A stretch of DNA of 64,000 nt from Strix aluco (Eukaryota > Chordata > Aves > Strigiformes > Strigidae), in the NCBI RefSeq assembly GCF_031877795.1, contig NC_133933.1, positions 23,898,029 through 23,962,028 on the forward strand, in the 5' to 3' direction. Positions 42,501 to 57,500 of this stretch are shown one piece after another. Made by a program: the position numbers and the translations under genes. The notes under the pieces are model-generated. The model was given only the letters and a program-made list of their open reading frames with translations. It was not told where the DNA came from and did no database searches. Position 1 is the stretch's first letter. Every line of letters starts with the position of its first letter.

Positions 42501-45500
42501 CTCACTGTACAAGTCTCAAAATATTTTATTCGTATTGTCTCATCTGAAATTGAAATCATCAATTTAACCGCCATGTCTACTATAAGTTTTGCAAATATTT
42601 TCATTTCTACAACTATCATCTATGGTTATTAGATTACTGAAGCTGTTTCAGTTGGATTCTCTCTACACTGCTGCAGAGGACTGTTTTCTGTAAAATCCCA
42701 TTGACTTCTGACATTCAGAGACTTCTAAAGAACTACTTATTACTATTAGTGATCATAGGCCCTCAGAACCAGATGCAGCTGTAGCTTGCTTATACCATTT
42801 CCCAGAACTTCCAATCTTGTGGATGCTGTGGGTTTAGTTTGCCTGCTTAGGGACAAGTGATAGTAAAACCAATCAAATAGAGATTCTCTTTCTCAAAAAA
42901 AAAAACCCCGAAGCAGTTGTTCTTTATGCAGATATCTTACATTAGCAACAGTAAATCTGGACAAATAAAACTCTTATACACCTCACTGATCATTCTTTGT
43001 GGTTTCCTTTTCACTTCATGCCGCAGCTGCAGATCCTTCTACTGCAGAAATATTCTCTTCCGCTCTTGCCCGAGTCTCCTTACCTCCATGCACCTTTTCT
43101 CTCTCCCACCACCCCACAAACTCACTTGAAAGTGGTGTTGATTCCAAGATCCTCTTTGTTCTGTGCTTGGGGATATTCCTCTCTAAATTCCAGCACCCTG
43201 CAGAGAGTGGAGGAAAGTGGCTTTATCTTGGATGCAGTTATTCTTTTGTTCTCACCAGGTGAGATCTATTTCAGTTGCACACAGTCTTTAATGATTAACC
43301 TGCTATTAGACGGGCATATCATTGCTACTCCCTTGTCTCTTCACCCCAAGAAGGATGTGGTACTACAAAGTAAAAGGCAGTCGTAAAACACAGAGATACA
43401 GACAGGTCATAGCATCAAAGAGAAATTCATATGTTGTGTAGACAGGTTCTCTGAACTGTCACTTCTATAATACTGATCCTCCGCTTCATCATGGAGTCAT
43501 GGTATGATACAATAAAAGTCTCACCTGTATAGCTGTGGAGAATGACAAGTTGGCTCAATTTCCTGTATTTTGGAACCCTCTGTTGAGAATCTGGGTTATA
43601 ACTGAATGAATTTATGAGAAAGGTACTGTCTGTCTATTTCTCAGTATTACATTGTCCCTTACTTTATTCTCAATACCTCACCATATCTTTATGGTTTCCT
43701 TCAGTGTGTTGCAGTATCCTCCTGACACTGCATCGGCTTTGCTGGAGCTTCATTTGGTGCCTTTATATACATTACAAAGCGGGATGAATACATATGTTTC
43801 CCTGCAGTAACAACAGAAAGGAACATTTTTAAACATCACTGGTAGTAAGGCTCAAATAGAACAATAGTCCTGGAAACTTTCTGTCTCTGTTTTCAGTTGA
43901 ATTTTTTTCAGGTTAAATTTGCCCTTTGAATAGGAGTGTCTTGTTTATATGACTAATTTATATACTTTTTTCATTTTCAATGTATTTCTTATGATGGATG
44001 GTTTTTGGAATCTCACGACAAAAGTTTACTAAGTGTAGTTAACAGAGGACCAATTATGTTTCAACAGGCCACTATTTGAAGGAGATAATGACTTCTGTGT
44101 ATGCCTGAAAGAATCTTTTCCAAATTTGAAAACCAGAAAATTGACAAGAGTAGAGTGGGGGAAAATCAGACGATTAATGGGAAAACCACGGAGGTAAATT
44201 ATTTTTTTTCTTTCTTTTCAACTAATAACTACATGTAGTTTTGATGTTGGAATTGTTCCTTCTAAAATAATTTTGCATACAGGTAGTAAAGCAAAATAAT
44301 AGCTGAGAGTAGAAAAACATTTTGTCGAAAAGGTGTTCTCTCAGCACACACCCTGCTCCCCCACAAACACTGTTCCTTATATGTGTGTGTCCAGTCCATG
44401 GAGTTGTCACGGACCTATACTTGAAATACTCTCTTCCCGCTCTAGATAACTGAGTGTCCACGCTAGGATAGGCTGAAATTATTATTGTATCTTCTGTGCT
44501 GCAGTGCTTCCTGACATGGAAGACAGGCCAATTTTTCACTAAGTTTTTTTTTCTGGCTATAACTAGCTCTTCATGGGGAAAACAAGTGGACATTTTAATC
44601 TCATTTATTTTATTATTTTTTTAAAACCATTTTATAGATCCTTAACTTTTCCTGGCTTGGCTGCCAAAACAGAGAGAAAAGAAAGTCACCCATAAAATAT
44701 TGTACATTGTAGAGAAGCAGCCAGAATTTAATGAAGGGCATGTTTCTTTCTCTAATTCAGAATTCTTCATTCCTAAACCCACTGATTCAGTTCAGCCTTT
44801 TCACAGAACCTATGCAATTTAGCCTAGAGAAGAGAAGGCTCAGGAAGGATCTCATCTCTGTGTGTAAATATCTGAAGAGAAGGCATAGAGAAGACAAGGC
44901 CAGGCTTTTTTCACTGTTGTCTGGAGATAGGACAAGAGGCAATGGGCGCAAGCTGAAACACAGGAGATTGTCTTAACGTAAGGAAACACTTCTTTTTACT
45001 GTAAGGGTGACTGAACGCTGGCACAGGTTGACCAGAGAGGTGGTAGAATCTCCATCCTTGGAGATACTCAAAAGCCATCTGGACATGGTCCTGGGCAGCT
45101 CCCTGTAGGTGACTCTGCTGGAGCTGTTGGAGCAGATGACCTCCAGAGGTCCCTCGCAAACTCAACCATCCTGTCATTGTGTAAGGTCAGGAGAAAAATG
45201 TGTAAGTAATGTTGCAGAAATGAAAGACTGGTTTATTTATGAAAACACAAACACTAAAGCACTGAATCCATTTCATAGATCACTGTACTGAGTCAGATTA
45301 TGTTTTGTCTGATGGTTGCTATTTCATCTCCTGTGCCTATAAACAACTTTACATAACTAAAAATTGCCAGTCAAGGGAAGGCAGCAGAGCCAGCTTAAAA
45401 GTAGTTCCTTTTGGAAAGGTGTTCATATCGTTTGAGCTTAACTGAGATAGGTTTTCATTCCTCTATCATCATGTTTCCCACTGAGAGGGAAATGGAGTAT

Positions 45501-48500
45501 TTGGAGGTTAAATCATCACTTACTCATTTGACTTTTGCCAAAAGTGGGTACGACTATAAAAGATCAGCTTGCCTTATTCAGCAGTCTGTTGGACTGTTGA
45601 TAAAACTTCCTTTGGGGGTGGTGGGGTGGGGTGGGACAGGGCAGGAGAAGTGTTGGTTTTGGTTTGGGTTAGTTTTTTAAAAAGAGAGACTCATGCCTAA
45701 GGAACCACAGGTCTAAATGGGCAGGAAGATGTTTTATCTGAATTCTGAAGTACAAGTATTTGACTGGATATAGAGTCTTGTTTTGTTTGTTAACCAAAAC
45801 TTTACAAGTTCTTGCTTTTTTATCAACATAAAATAAGCATTCCTGTTTGCTTTTAATTTCTTCAATAATTTTCATGTACCTCTAGAGTATAAAGTTTTTT
45901 AACATTACTATTCTGTTAGAAATTTCTTCTGTCTGTCCTCATCATATGCAAGTAAGCTAAACACTATGTCAGTACTGATATCTCCCCATGAAGGAAGAAA
46001 AAAAAAAAAAAGACATTTTGCATCCACAGTGTTGATGGCAGAGGATAATAGTGTCTCTGTGTGATAGCTGTGCACGTGATTGTTGTCTTTTTTTAAATTT
46101 TATTTTAAATATATTGTAATATTTTCTTATGTCTGCTGCTACTTTAAATGTCCTATCACACCATCAACAGTGTGGTTGATTGGCACAACAGTATTCTTCA
46201 TGGGAGCCTTCAAAGCTTGTAAGATTCCAGTAGACTGTGGGGAAAGATATGCTCCAAGAAAAGGAAGAGGTAATAGTTAGTCTTGTGTACTCTGTATAAA
46301 CTGTAATTGGAGTTGTGAAATAGCAATGGATATGAACTAAGCACAGATATGCTTGTCCTGCCACTATATGATGGTGATGCTTCCTCTGTTAGTTCAGATT
46401 CTCACGACAGAGGTAGAAACTGAGAAGAATGTTCAACCTCTTAAAAAGTCTCTGCAGAAAACTAATGAGGTTGCAATGTGATCTGTACCATACTTTTAAT
46501 CTTACTTTTTTCATAGGAATGGCATGAAGATGGGATAACCTTTATTAAATACATTTGGGGGACATGGGGTTGGCAATTTCCTTTAACAGAAGCCAGAAAT
46601 ATGTTGCAAATACTTTCTACATCCATGACCTCCAGCATTTGGAACAGAGACTTTTTAAGAACATCTGAGCTAGCGGTAAAACAGTAGTTGCTGTTGTAGG
46701 GACCTTCCAAGGTCAGTGATTAGTATATCAGCATTTGAATTTGTATTTCTAAGAGCATGGGTCAAAGAACATCAGGTGATGTCTGATGTTCCTGATGCAA
46801 GACCCTGGACACAATTAGGACTATTATGTCTTTTTTTTTTTCTTTCTTGTCTTGCTGTGATTAGTCACTCTGTTCTCCTCAATGGAATTGAAAAGCTCTG
46901 ACCTGCATTTTGCTACTTCATATTCACAGCCTGTGACAAGCATTATTTCACACTTGTTCCTCCCCAGTAGTAAATATGAAGCAAATAGCATCTTTAAATG
47001 AGAATATCCAAATAAGCTTTGCATGAGTCTCCCAGCCACCATCACTCTCTCTCTCTGCCATATCGCTTTCCAGATATTTTGAATTCCTAATGAGGATCAT
47101 TAGGCAATACAGAAATCCAGGTAAACACATTCTGCTCTTCAGTAGTAAACCGGTGAGTGGAACACACACCTACAGTTGCTCAATCTACAACATGGTTTCT
47201 AGACTGTACAAAGACTAGTGACATCTTTTACAGGGATAGTGATTGGAAAGCCTAGTAAAGGAACCATCAGTGCAGTGCATTACTGCACCTACATCACAGC
47301 TTCAGTTCATTCCTGGGTTTTTTTTTTTAGTCTTTGCTTAGGACTAAGATCTCATTGTGTTAACACTGTACACACTGGACAAAACAGATGGTCTATGCCC
47401 CATATAACTTAGAAACCATGTATAAGATAAAAGGGCAAATGACGTATGCATAGACAAACAAGCATGAAGCTGCTGATTGGTGTGAAAAAAAGTGGTCTCA
47501 GCATCCTGGCAGCTTGATTCTTACGATCTTCTCATACACACTGCAAGGAAGAGAAATTTTGGAAAATGGTGAAATGGCTCTGTGGAACTCTCTGAGCGAG
47601 GGCTATACAGAAGAAAACATAAGAATGTTTATTTTGACACATAGTAAGAGAGTAGTAGAAGCAGGCTTGGAAATAGGAGCTGACTGATCAGTATTGAGTG
47701 AGAGATAAATAACTGAGGAAGATCTTGAAGGGATTTAAAACAGAAAATAATTTGCAGTGTAGAAGGGTGAACCAGCAGAGTTGTTGTCAGTGTCTTCTGA
47801 AATAACCTTGTAAAATAGAACATTTATTGATCAGTAATCAATATATAACTGTATGAGTTCCACAGAAAATGTTTAAATTGCATTTGACTGCAGTAAAGCA
47901 ATTAACAAAGGTAATAAATTATTTGATAAATAACTGCTTCTGCAATTAAGCAGACCTACAATAGCATCTGTACTCCTTATGTAAAAGACTTGATTCATTG
48001 GCACAAGAATGATAAAACTTTTTTTAATAAGGAGAGATAGGATCGAGTCCTTAATGTCTTTATGCTTTCAGAATCTCCCTCATGCATCATGCCTATTCAG
48101 TAGGTTAAAAGTGAAAATGAAAAACCAAGTAAGGGCCTTAGGACTAAGTCTTCCATCTTTTAGATTACATTTTAAGCCACATACACCCCAAAACGGGGAG
48201 GGGACTGCTAGAGATTTTCTGATTTTACACAATAGTCCAAGTTCAGACGAATTTGTACTTTTACTATCTTCAATCTCAGAACAATTCATCTGCATAATAG
48301 AGGTGTTGTGGCTGAGTTGTACTCTGCACAGATGCAAGGAGATGAGACGTAGAAGTGGGCTTTTATGTTCTGAATCTGGTGCCCTTTCATACTAACTTAG
48401 TTGAATTGAGCTAATGAGCACATGTGAAAGAGATCTACTACGTATCAGTAAGTGATGGCAGCCAGGGTCATCACAGCAAGTCCTCCTTCCATGCACTGAA

Positions 48501-51500
48501 CTGTTAGTCAGAGTAGACTGGATGTGCAACCTGCTTTAGCTTTGTTGTGACACCAGGTGGATCCCTATAAGCAGAAAAAGTTGTGCTCTTCTGATACTAA
48601 TGTAACAGCTAGCATTTCTGACTATTATTTTTAAATAAACTGTTATTTTGGGAGTGATAATTCTGTGGAGTAAGATTGTCTAAATCCGTTCAACGAAATC
48701 ATTTTCTCTTGAACACTTCACCCCAAGCTTTTTCATTTTTTTCTCGCTGATTTATAAACTATGCCTATTTATTTCATATGTCTTCACATACGTATATTTT
48801 CAGTGCTGAATTTAAGTATACTTTTACCTAATTGTATTATAGGTGTTCCTCTGCATTCTTTGAGGAAGAGAGATCGGCATTAAAACAGAAACGACAGAAA
48901 ATAAGACTTTTGCAGCAGCGGAAAGTTGCAGATATTTCACAGTTCAAAGATCTTCCAGAAGAAATTCCATTACCGCTTGTAATAGGAACAAAAGTTACAG
49001 GTAATTTCTTAAAAATAAACAAACAAAAAACCAGCCAAGTGTTGTGCAAAGATTTTAGTAAACCATAATATACTTAGTGCACATAGTTACAATTTCTGAT
49101 GTTTTAAATTTATGTTTTTATTGTTAGCTCATTGAGAAGGTGCTTGTGAAGATTAGCTAGTATTTTTAAAACAGTGATAGGTTTTAAGGTACAAACTTAG
49201 TACGGTTTATTGTTTCTGTTGTTCAAATTGTAGATTTTTTAAAATTTTTTTTAATGTCTAGTATGTCTAACAAATCTAGGAGAGATGCATAAATGCAAAG
49301 AGCTGAGTGCTGTCTGAAGGTTATAAAAATACCTATTTTGAAACAGATGTACAATTGATATTGCAGTGTAGTTGGACGGGTATACTAAACATGACATTGC
49401 CTTACTGAAAAAACTTATGCATAACTGAGGAAGGAATATTGTTAAAAACATTCCACAAGTTTTGTCTAATTTTATAAAAACTTGAATTCCTCCATCCTGT
49501 CTGTCTGTGATCCAGATGCTTTTCACTTAAGCATGGTATCTCCCACTCAAGCCACCATTGCTCTTGGCTTTTTGTGTTCTTCAGCAACACTGTCCTTAAT
49601 TCTTGCTGAAGAGCAGGCATGCACAACACTGCCTCTCCTCACGCTCCTAGAGATGTATCCTTGAGCTGCGTTCCTCATTGTCTTTTGCTAAATACACAGT
49701 CCTCAGTGGAAGTGATCAAAGATAAATGGTGTGCAAAATGATCCAGAAATTTACTTTTGTCTGCAAAATCTGTCTGTCAGGAGGTATTGGATATTAAATA
49801 GTGTTTTATTTAGACATAAATGTGTAGTGCAAAGGATTAGATTTGAGAAATACTTGACTTCCAAAGATAAATTTGACAAAAATTTGGGTAGCATTTGTAT
49901 TGCATACAATTCTTTTTCTGGGTTTACTTTTTTTCCTGCATTTAATCTGTGGGTTTTAAGTATACATATGAGGGGTTACTTGCAAAAGATGTATAGTTTA
50001 TTTTTCTCAACGGTATCAGAGCATTATAACGTTTGGGTTTTTGTTCTTTTTTTTTAAGCACGTTTGCGTGGTGTCCATGATGGACTATTCACTGGACAAA
50101 TAGACGCTGTAGACACTCTCAATGCTACATACAGAGTGACTTTTGACAGGGCGGGTCTTGGAACACACACAGTCCCAGATTATGAAGTTCTTGTAAGTAT
50201 TAATGACACACATTCTTAAAATAGCTATAATAATAAAATACAATTTAAAAATCTACAATTGTATGCTTTAATCAAAAAGAAGAAAATTCAAAATATTACA
50301 TCCAGGTGGTATTGTCATAAAGTAGAAACAAGAATAACAGATGCATGTGAAATTCCAGGGGAATGAGCTTCTACTGTTTATGGTTTTATAGAACAGGCTA
50401 ACCCTCTGTGATAAAAACATAATGGCTCAGGCTGGAATAATTTACTAGACCTACTATTATAGGTTGTTATAATAGCCTGAGTTTAATATGAAGAAATCTA
50501 ACGAGTAATGTAAGATCCCAAAGAAAATTCTGCTATGGGATCCTGGCAGAATTTGCAGAAAATATTCAAGAAAACCTGGCCCTTTTTAATTTGCCAAAGT
50601 CTGGAAACGCCTGTGGTTGATTGAACCTCATTTTGAAACTTCTTAAGGTAATGAAGCTACCTCTGGGGATGTTGCTTTGGTCAAACAATTTGGGATTATT
50701 TCCTAGCTCATAGGCTTTTGTACCACTTTATGAGCTCCAAAAATTGTTGCTGCCAAACAGCCTGACCTAGACTGCAAGCTTTTCAGAGAACGTCATGTTG
50801 TTTTGTATCTTGGGTAGTGTTGAATCTACTAACGGTCCATAACTTGTCTAGTCTCTGTCATGATCTGAGTTTGGAGCCTCTGCTGAACTCCTTTTCAGTC
50901 ATGATTTGTCTACAACTTGCCAATAGAGTTTTTGGAAATATTCTTGCGGGTTTTATTTGATGTGATGCCATAACACTTTGAAAAATTCCAGCAATGGAAT
51001 ATGATTTTGAAGCTCCTGCTAGCCCAAAAGCAATATGTTAATCTTTTAACATTGTTGTGCTGGGGCATGGATGGGCATGGCTAGTCCAGATTCCAGAAAT
51101 AAATTATGTATTCCACAAGGTGTGTAAAATTAATTAATCTGACATCTGAAGTATATCCTTTTCCTGTCTTGCAGAGTAACGAGCCTCATGAAACCATGCC
51201 AATCGCTGCCTTTGGACAGAAACAACGGCCTTCAAGGTTCTTTATGACCCCTCCCCGATTGCATTATACACCTTCACTCCAGTCTCCAATTACAGTAAGT
51301 TACTTCTTTCATATAATATTAATCACTGAAATATTGTCTGATACATGTTGAAGCTCTTACCTTAAACAGTTTTTGAGATTAATTTTCTGAGGTTATTCAG
51401 CAAGATAAAAATTTTAGCAAATCCCTCTAAAAATAAGATACTAAATTAATTGTTCTTTCTTGTATAGGACAGTGATCCTTTATTAGGACAATCTTCGTGG

Positions 51501-54500
51501 AAAAGCAAAATTTCAGGCACAGATAGTGAAACACTAGGAGGTTTTCCAGTAGAATTCCTCATTCAAGTGGTAAGTGTTGACTGCAACTCTTAATTTTGTT
51601 GTGTTTTGTTCTGTAATTCTTCTGCAGTTAAATGACCTTCTGTTGATTTATGACCAATGTGGTGATATCCACGTTAACTTTTGAAAAGATATTAATAATA
51701 TTGGTTTTTATTCCCCCACCCCTTCTTAATTTTCTCACTTGTTCATAAGCTTTGAAATATGCTGCTCTTCAGACCACAGGAGGGGCTTATGTCTCCAAAA
51801 GTGTGTCTTATTTTTCCCAGTTCTACCACTTGGTCTAAAAAAAGATATTATTTCTACCTGCAAACTTCGTACTGTGTTAAGACTTTTAAAATTTTATTTA
51901 AAATATACTTGCATTATGCAAAGAACATTTGCCCATGTGCATTATCATATATTGTATTTTATGTTATGTAATGTCCTACCCTCTTGGAGAAGAAAAGAAA
52001 CACTCTTTGCCCTGAAAGCAAGCTTACATGTTATAGATAAGAAAACTCTTTTTTTATCTTCATCTTTACGAAAGAATTCCGTTGTGGGTTTTGTATACCA
52101 GTTCAGAAGAGCACAGACAAGTAATGTAAGGAAGCTGAGATTCATTGAATATCAAAACTCACGGAAGCAAGTTACTCTTCAGCATGATGGAAGAATGTAA
52201 TTGCCACGTTGGCTTTTAAGATGTATGATTGAATTTTTAACAATGAAAGCTGTCTTGAACATGCTAAAGGAGGTTGGAATGAACTGCGTTTAGAACTGAG
52301 AAATAATATTGCTAAACACTTCTCAGATTTTAAAGTGTATGTAATTGGTCAAAAGAATCAAGTTGTGTCTGTAGCTCATGTGACACTAATATTTTGGCTG
52401 TTCAACATAATGACTTTTGACAGAATGATCTATTAACCTTTTTAGGGGAAACTTACTGTATGAAGCTAATTTTGAAAAGGTGGCTTGGCATCTAGCTTAG
52501 CTAAGAAAATTTAAAATAGATGTAGTTGCTATAAGATTAATATGTTAAAAATTGAAATACACAAAAGATACGGGTTTTGTTTATGCTGCTAAACTGTAAC
52601 TGCAGCTATCCTCCTACTTGAGTCACTGAGTATGATCAGTGAAACTGGGTAACTAAGGTGTATTGAGCTTTACAACTATTTAGTGTGCCAAGTTGATCTG
52701 TTTACGATATTGTTTCTGTATTTTAAATCTGAAAATGTGTGATTTCTCAGTCACATTTGGTGGTATATTATTACTCGTTATATGGAAATCTGAATTTTAA
52801 AAGTATAGGCCTCTTGCTTGTATTACAAATGGTGGCATTTTACAAAGATACTGCATTAATATGTATTTTTGCTTGAAGATTGTCAAAAGATTTTGAACAA
52901 AATCAAGCCACAGATTTTTGGCATTTGTTTATGTGAGCAACTTAATAATTTATCTAGGCTTTTGATAAAAGAATTGAGAGGCTTAAAACATCTATTGAAG
53001 GACTGGGCATTATTTTTAAGCCTAACATCTTAAGCATTTTAAGCATCAACTTTTTTATTAGAAGTTTAAGGATGGTACTGAAATTTGGTGTTGTGAAATA
53101 CGTGACCCTGGTGAGTACTGATTATTGATTGCACTGCATTCACCAGTCCAGATGTATTTTTATGTTAAAAGTGACCATTAAAGATGTTCTAGTCTTTCTT
53201 ATACACTGGTACAGTAAAAAGGTCAAAGCCCTCATTCTGATTTAATGGTGATTTGGGAAGTAAATGATCAGAAAATGTTTGATTCAGAGAAAACTTTCTG
53301 GAGAACTATTGCCAGGCAATTATTTATGATACCATGAATAAACAATTTTATGGGAAAACTTTATTTTGGACAAAGCAGAAAAAATACAGCACACCTTGAA
53401 TTAGGTTTCAACCCAGACCCTTAATTCTCTTTTACAGGTTTGAAATTAATTTGTAACAAAAGGAAGCGTAGCCAAGATCATGTGCAGACACTGACAAATA
53501 AATGTTAGCGATATTCTCTTTATGTATAATTTGCAATTGTGAGCAAACACTTGGATTTGTAACAACTATTTTAATCATAGTTATACACTGGAGTCTTAGT
53601 TTTTCTAAATCTTTATATTAATTTCTACGAGTTTACGTTTTGACATCAGACTGCTATTCTTTCTGTTTTTTACTGTGGACATAGAATCACAGAATGGTTT
53701 GGGTTGGAAAGGACCTTGAAGATCATCTAGGTCCAACCCCCCTGCCATGGGCAGGGACACCTTCCACTAGACCAGGCTCCTCAAAGCCCCATCCAACCTG
53801 GCCTTGAACACTGCCAGGGAGGGGGCAGCCACCAGTGCTCTGGGCAACCTGTTCCAGTGTCTCACCGCCCTCACAGTAAAGAATTTCTTCCTTATATCTA
53901 ATCTAAATCTACCCTCTTCCAGTTTAAAAATGATACCACTCATCCTATCACTACATTCCGTGATAAAGAGTCCCTCCCTATCTTTCCTGTAGCCCCCTTT
54001 AAGTACTGGAAGGCCTCTATAAGGTCTCCCTGGAGCCTTCTCTTCTCCAGGCTGAACAACCCCAACTCTCTCAGCCTTTCTTAATAGAGGTGTTCCATCT
54101 CTCTGATCATCTTTGTGGCTTCCTCTGGACCCACTCCAACAGGTCCGTGCCCTCCTTATGTTGGGGGCCCCAGAGCTGGACACAGCACTGCAGGTGGGGT
54201 CTCACCAGAGTGAAGCAGAGGGGGAGAATCCCCTCCCTCAACCTGCTGGCCACGCTTCTCTTGATGCAGCCCAGGATACAGTTGGCTTTCTGGGCTGTGA
54301 GCGCACATTGCTGGCTCATAGTCAGTTTTCCCTCCACCAACACCCCCAAGTCCTTCTCCACAGGGCTGCTCTCATTCCGCTCATCACCCAGCCTGGATTT
54401 GTGCTTGGGATACACATACATATTAGGAGAAGAATGGCTCGAAAATTAACATTATGATATTAAGAATAAAGTTAACACTAAACAAGTAATAAATTTTAAA

Positions 54501-57500
54501 ATAAAAATTTTTCATGCTTACATGCAATATGTAATGTATCCTTAAATATTTCATAGATTATACTGCAGGTCAAAATCGACAAGACTACATTCTTACATTC
54601 TCATCAGTATTAAAATTTGGAGGATGTTTTTCCAAGTGCTCAGGTACAGCTTTCTCCCTCAACCCCTTGTTTTGTTTTGGGGAAAAAAAATAGGTTGGGA
54701 AGGGAACAATCCTGGACAAACCAGATTGTTTGCAGGGTTGCTGCATGTCCAGGAGAGGGAGTATGTTAATGCAGCATGTTCAGAAAAGTGAATTGATGTC
54801 TTCCTGATTGCTGTGGAAAAAGGGGTGATCTTCTCAATTTAAATGCAGGAGGAAAAATCTGAAAATGGATACTGGATTTTTGACTATTTTCTGCTTATGA
54901 AAATTTTGAAAATATTCCATAGTAAGTTGTTGCACACTTTACTTTGAAATGCTTGTTCTTATAAATACTCTTTTGACTGAAAAATTAAATCTAAAGTACA
55001 AACCTAAACATACTGGTTGTTTCTTAATCTCTTTTGATGTGGAAAGGCATTGTACTAAAAACTCATTTCCAGTTTAATGAGACTGTTAGGCAAGAATTTC
55101 TCAAGGAAAATAGGGCTGAACTGAGTTAAAGCATTCACTGATTATACCAACAGATGAAAATGGAACTCTATTTAATAAAATGTACCAATGAGAGAAAGTT
55201 GGTAGACATCATAGATACAGTGAAAGGTCAGAGTTTCTTGTAGAAAGAATCAGATTATCTTGATCACTGGAGTATATCTGGGAATAGGATGAATATAATA
55301 TAAAATCCAAGCTCACGAGCTGGAGAACTAGGGCCCTGCATCCTCAAATATCATCCTAGATGATCTTCAAGGTCTTTTCCAACCTAGATGATTCTGTGAT
55401 TCTGTGAAATATGTCTGGATATCAAAGTAGAAGTTAAGCATCAAAAACCTTGCAAGTTTTGGGGACAAATAACATATTCTGCATTAAGTTGGGGACTCAC
55501 CAGCTTCATGAAGGGGAAGGACTTAGACATGTTAGGCAGTTGCTGGATGGTGACGACAGCAGAGTTTGACAAGTAAGTTTTTGGCAGCAGTGGCAGATGG
55601 TGTATGGTGCTTTCCTTCCTCCCAGGTGTTTTTTTGCCAACATGAGCATTTGTGTGGATTGTTAGAAACTAGATCAGAGAGATAACCCAGCTCACAAGTT
55701 AACAATTTTAAAACTTCTTTTCCTTGCCTTTTCTGAATTTATTGGTTTGTCATTATTGATCCCCTTGATTGGGTTCTTCATGTAGCTGCGAAAATGCAAG
55801 TGCTGGCTCAGCATGGTCATTGGGGGATAGCACAAGGACAGAAATGAGCAGCTAGAATTGGAGAAGTGATAACCTATGCAGTATTGCCTCTGTGCATCTA
55901 ACCATGGCTTGCCATCTGCTCGTAAAATGCATCTGGCAAAGTATTTGTGGTAGAAGGAGTTAAGTATTGATGCTGGTTTACAGGTCTAGTTTACAGGTCT
56001 CTCATTTGGAATGCTGGCACAGGCTTCCTGTTGCTCACGTTTAGGAAAAAATGAATGGAAAAAAGATATAGAAAGGTCCACAAAAGTTTAGGAGATCAAG
56101 AGCCTTTTTGGGGAGAGGAGACTGGAAAGGCTTGGGTTTTGATTAGTCTAGTGAAAGAACGGTGGAGATGAGATGCTTTTACTGTCTCTGAATAAACAGG
56201 GATAAATACAAGGAGGGAGAGCCTATATTTAGCTGAAAAACAGCTTTGGCAGAACAAATTACTGTGGAGTGAACAAGAATGCATTTAACATGGAAATTCA
56301 AAGAATATTCATAATTAGCTGAAAGGGATCCTGGAACGATCTTCCATTAGGATTTGTGAGGGCAAGAAACCTGGCTGTGTTAAGACTGAATTTGAAAATC
56401 AACAAAGGGGATTATATATAAGCAGATATATGTTGAACTAGGAGTTCCTATTTCTCCCAGTCCCATGTTCTGTTACTAGGATGCAGTTAACCCCTCTGAA
56501 ATTTATAAAACCTGAAATCTTGGCTCTGTTTACATCAGTAATAAAACTGTTGCTGGTTGTAGTGGAGCTAGGATTTCTCTCGGGGCCCTGGAGACTATGA
56601 ATAGTTTTAGGAGTGATGTGTGTATTGAGAGCACTCCCAGTGATTTCCACTTCAGCCTGCTAGGTCCCAAGGGCAGCAGAAACAAGGTATTCCCATCATG
56701 AAAGAGGGAAATGGAAAGCCCAGAGTTGTTCTGTATAAAATAGATCCAATCTCTATACCAGGTTTTACTGCAGGAGTGTGCACAAAGGGCTGGTGCTCGG
56801 TCAAGGGCACAGCTGAGAACAAGCTGAGAACTGTGTGAAAAAAGGTATGGTAAGGTGAGTGATATTAATTTTAGTACATGATGATAACACCCTTTGCTTT
56901 CCTTCAGGCTGCAAAAAAAGAAGACTCTTGATTCTTCAGCCTCTAGCTGCTATAAATTATATTAGTCTTCCTATAGGGAATTTCAGCTGATGGATTTTAT
57001 CCTTCTCCAATCTAGGGCACTTGAAAATGCTTTAAAAATCTCTGGAAAATCCATCGTTTAATTAATTTTTATTTCAGCATCTTAACTTGATGAACAACTG
57101 AGAAATGTATTTTAAAATTATGTGAAAGAAACACAGATTTTATTACCTTGAATTTCTATGGCATTTCAAAACTAAGGACCTATTCATTCTAAAAATAGTT
57201 CCTTTGTTTTAGACCAGGTTATCGAAAATCCTTATGATCAAGAAGGAACACATCAAACAATTGAGAGAGATGAATACAGAAGCAGAAAAGCTGGTGAGAA
57301 TGTTCTCTTTTCAGTTCTTAAAAGAGGATATGCTTTAACAGCTAATGCAAATAGATACAATTAAAACCAGAGTCTAGATAAAATTCTGTATTTCATCGCT
57401 TTCTATAATGTGAATTATTTTTTTTAAAGACAAGTCAGAGGTCAGTTGTTTCAAATATTCTCTTTTGAAAGCATGCTGTGGAAACTGATTAATGTTAACA

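Larger units (their letters stand above)
51570..57212 (+). other. LIN9 intron 10, 5.6 kb
   Basis: Holds an antisense CR1 (53684-54421), a short CR1 3' tail (about 55340-55408) and a 49-nt exon-like segment (53062-53110). A 153-codon open frame at 51739-52200 shows no recognisable protein. Confidence 0.8.

Noticed and set aside
51739-52200. 153-codon ORF in LIN9 intron 10
   Set aside because: No domain or family is recognisable, composition is AT-rich, and it sits inside an intron between well-joined exons.
54107-54421. Minus-strand 104-codon ORF resembling a reverse transcriptase end
   Set aside because: Rejected as a gene because it is the pol remnant of a truncated CR1 and is listed as a mobile element.
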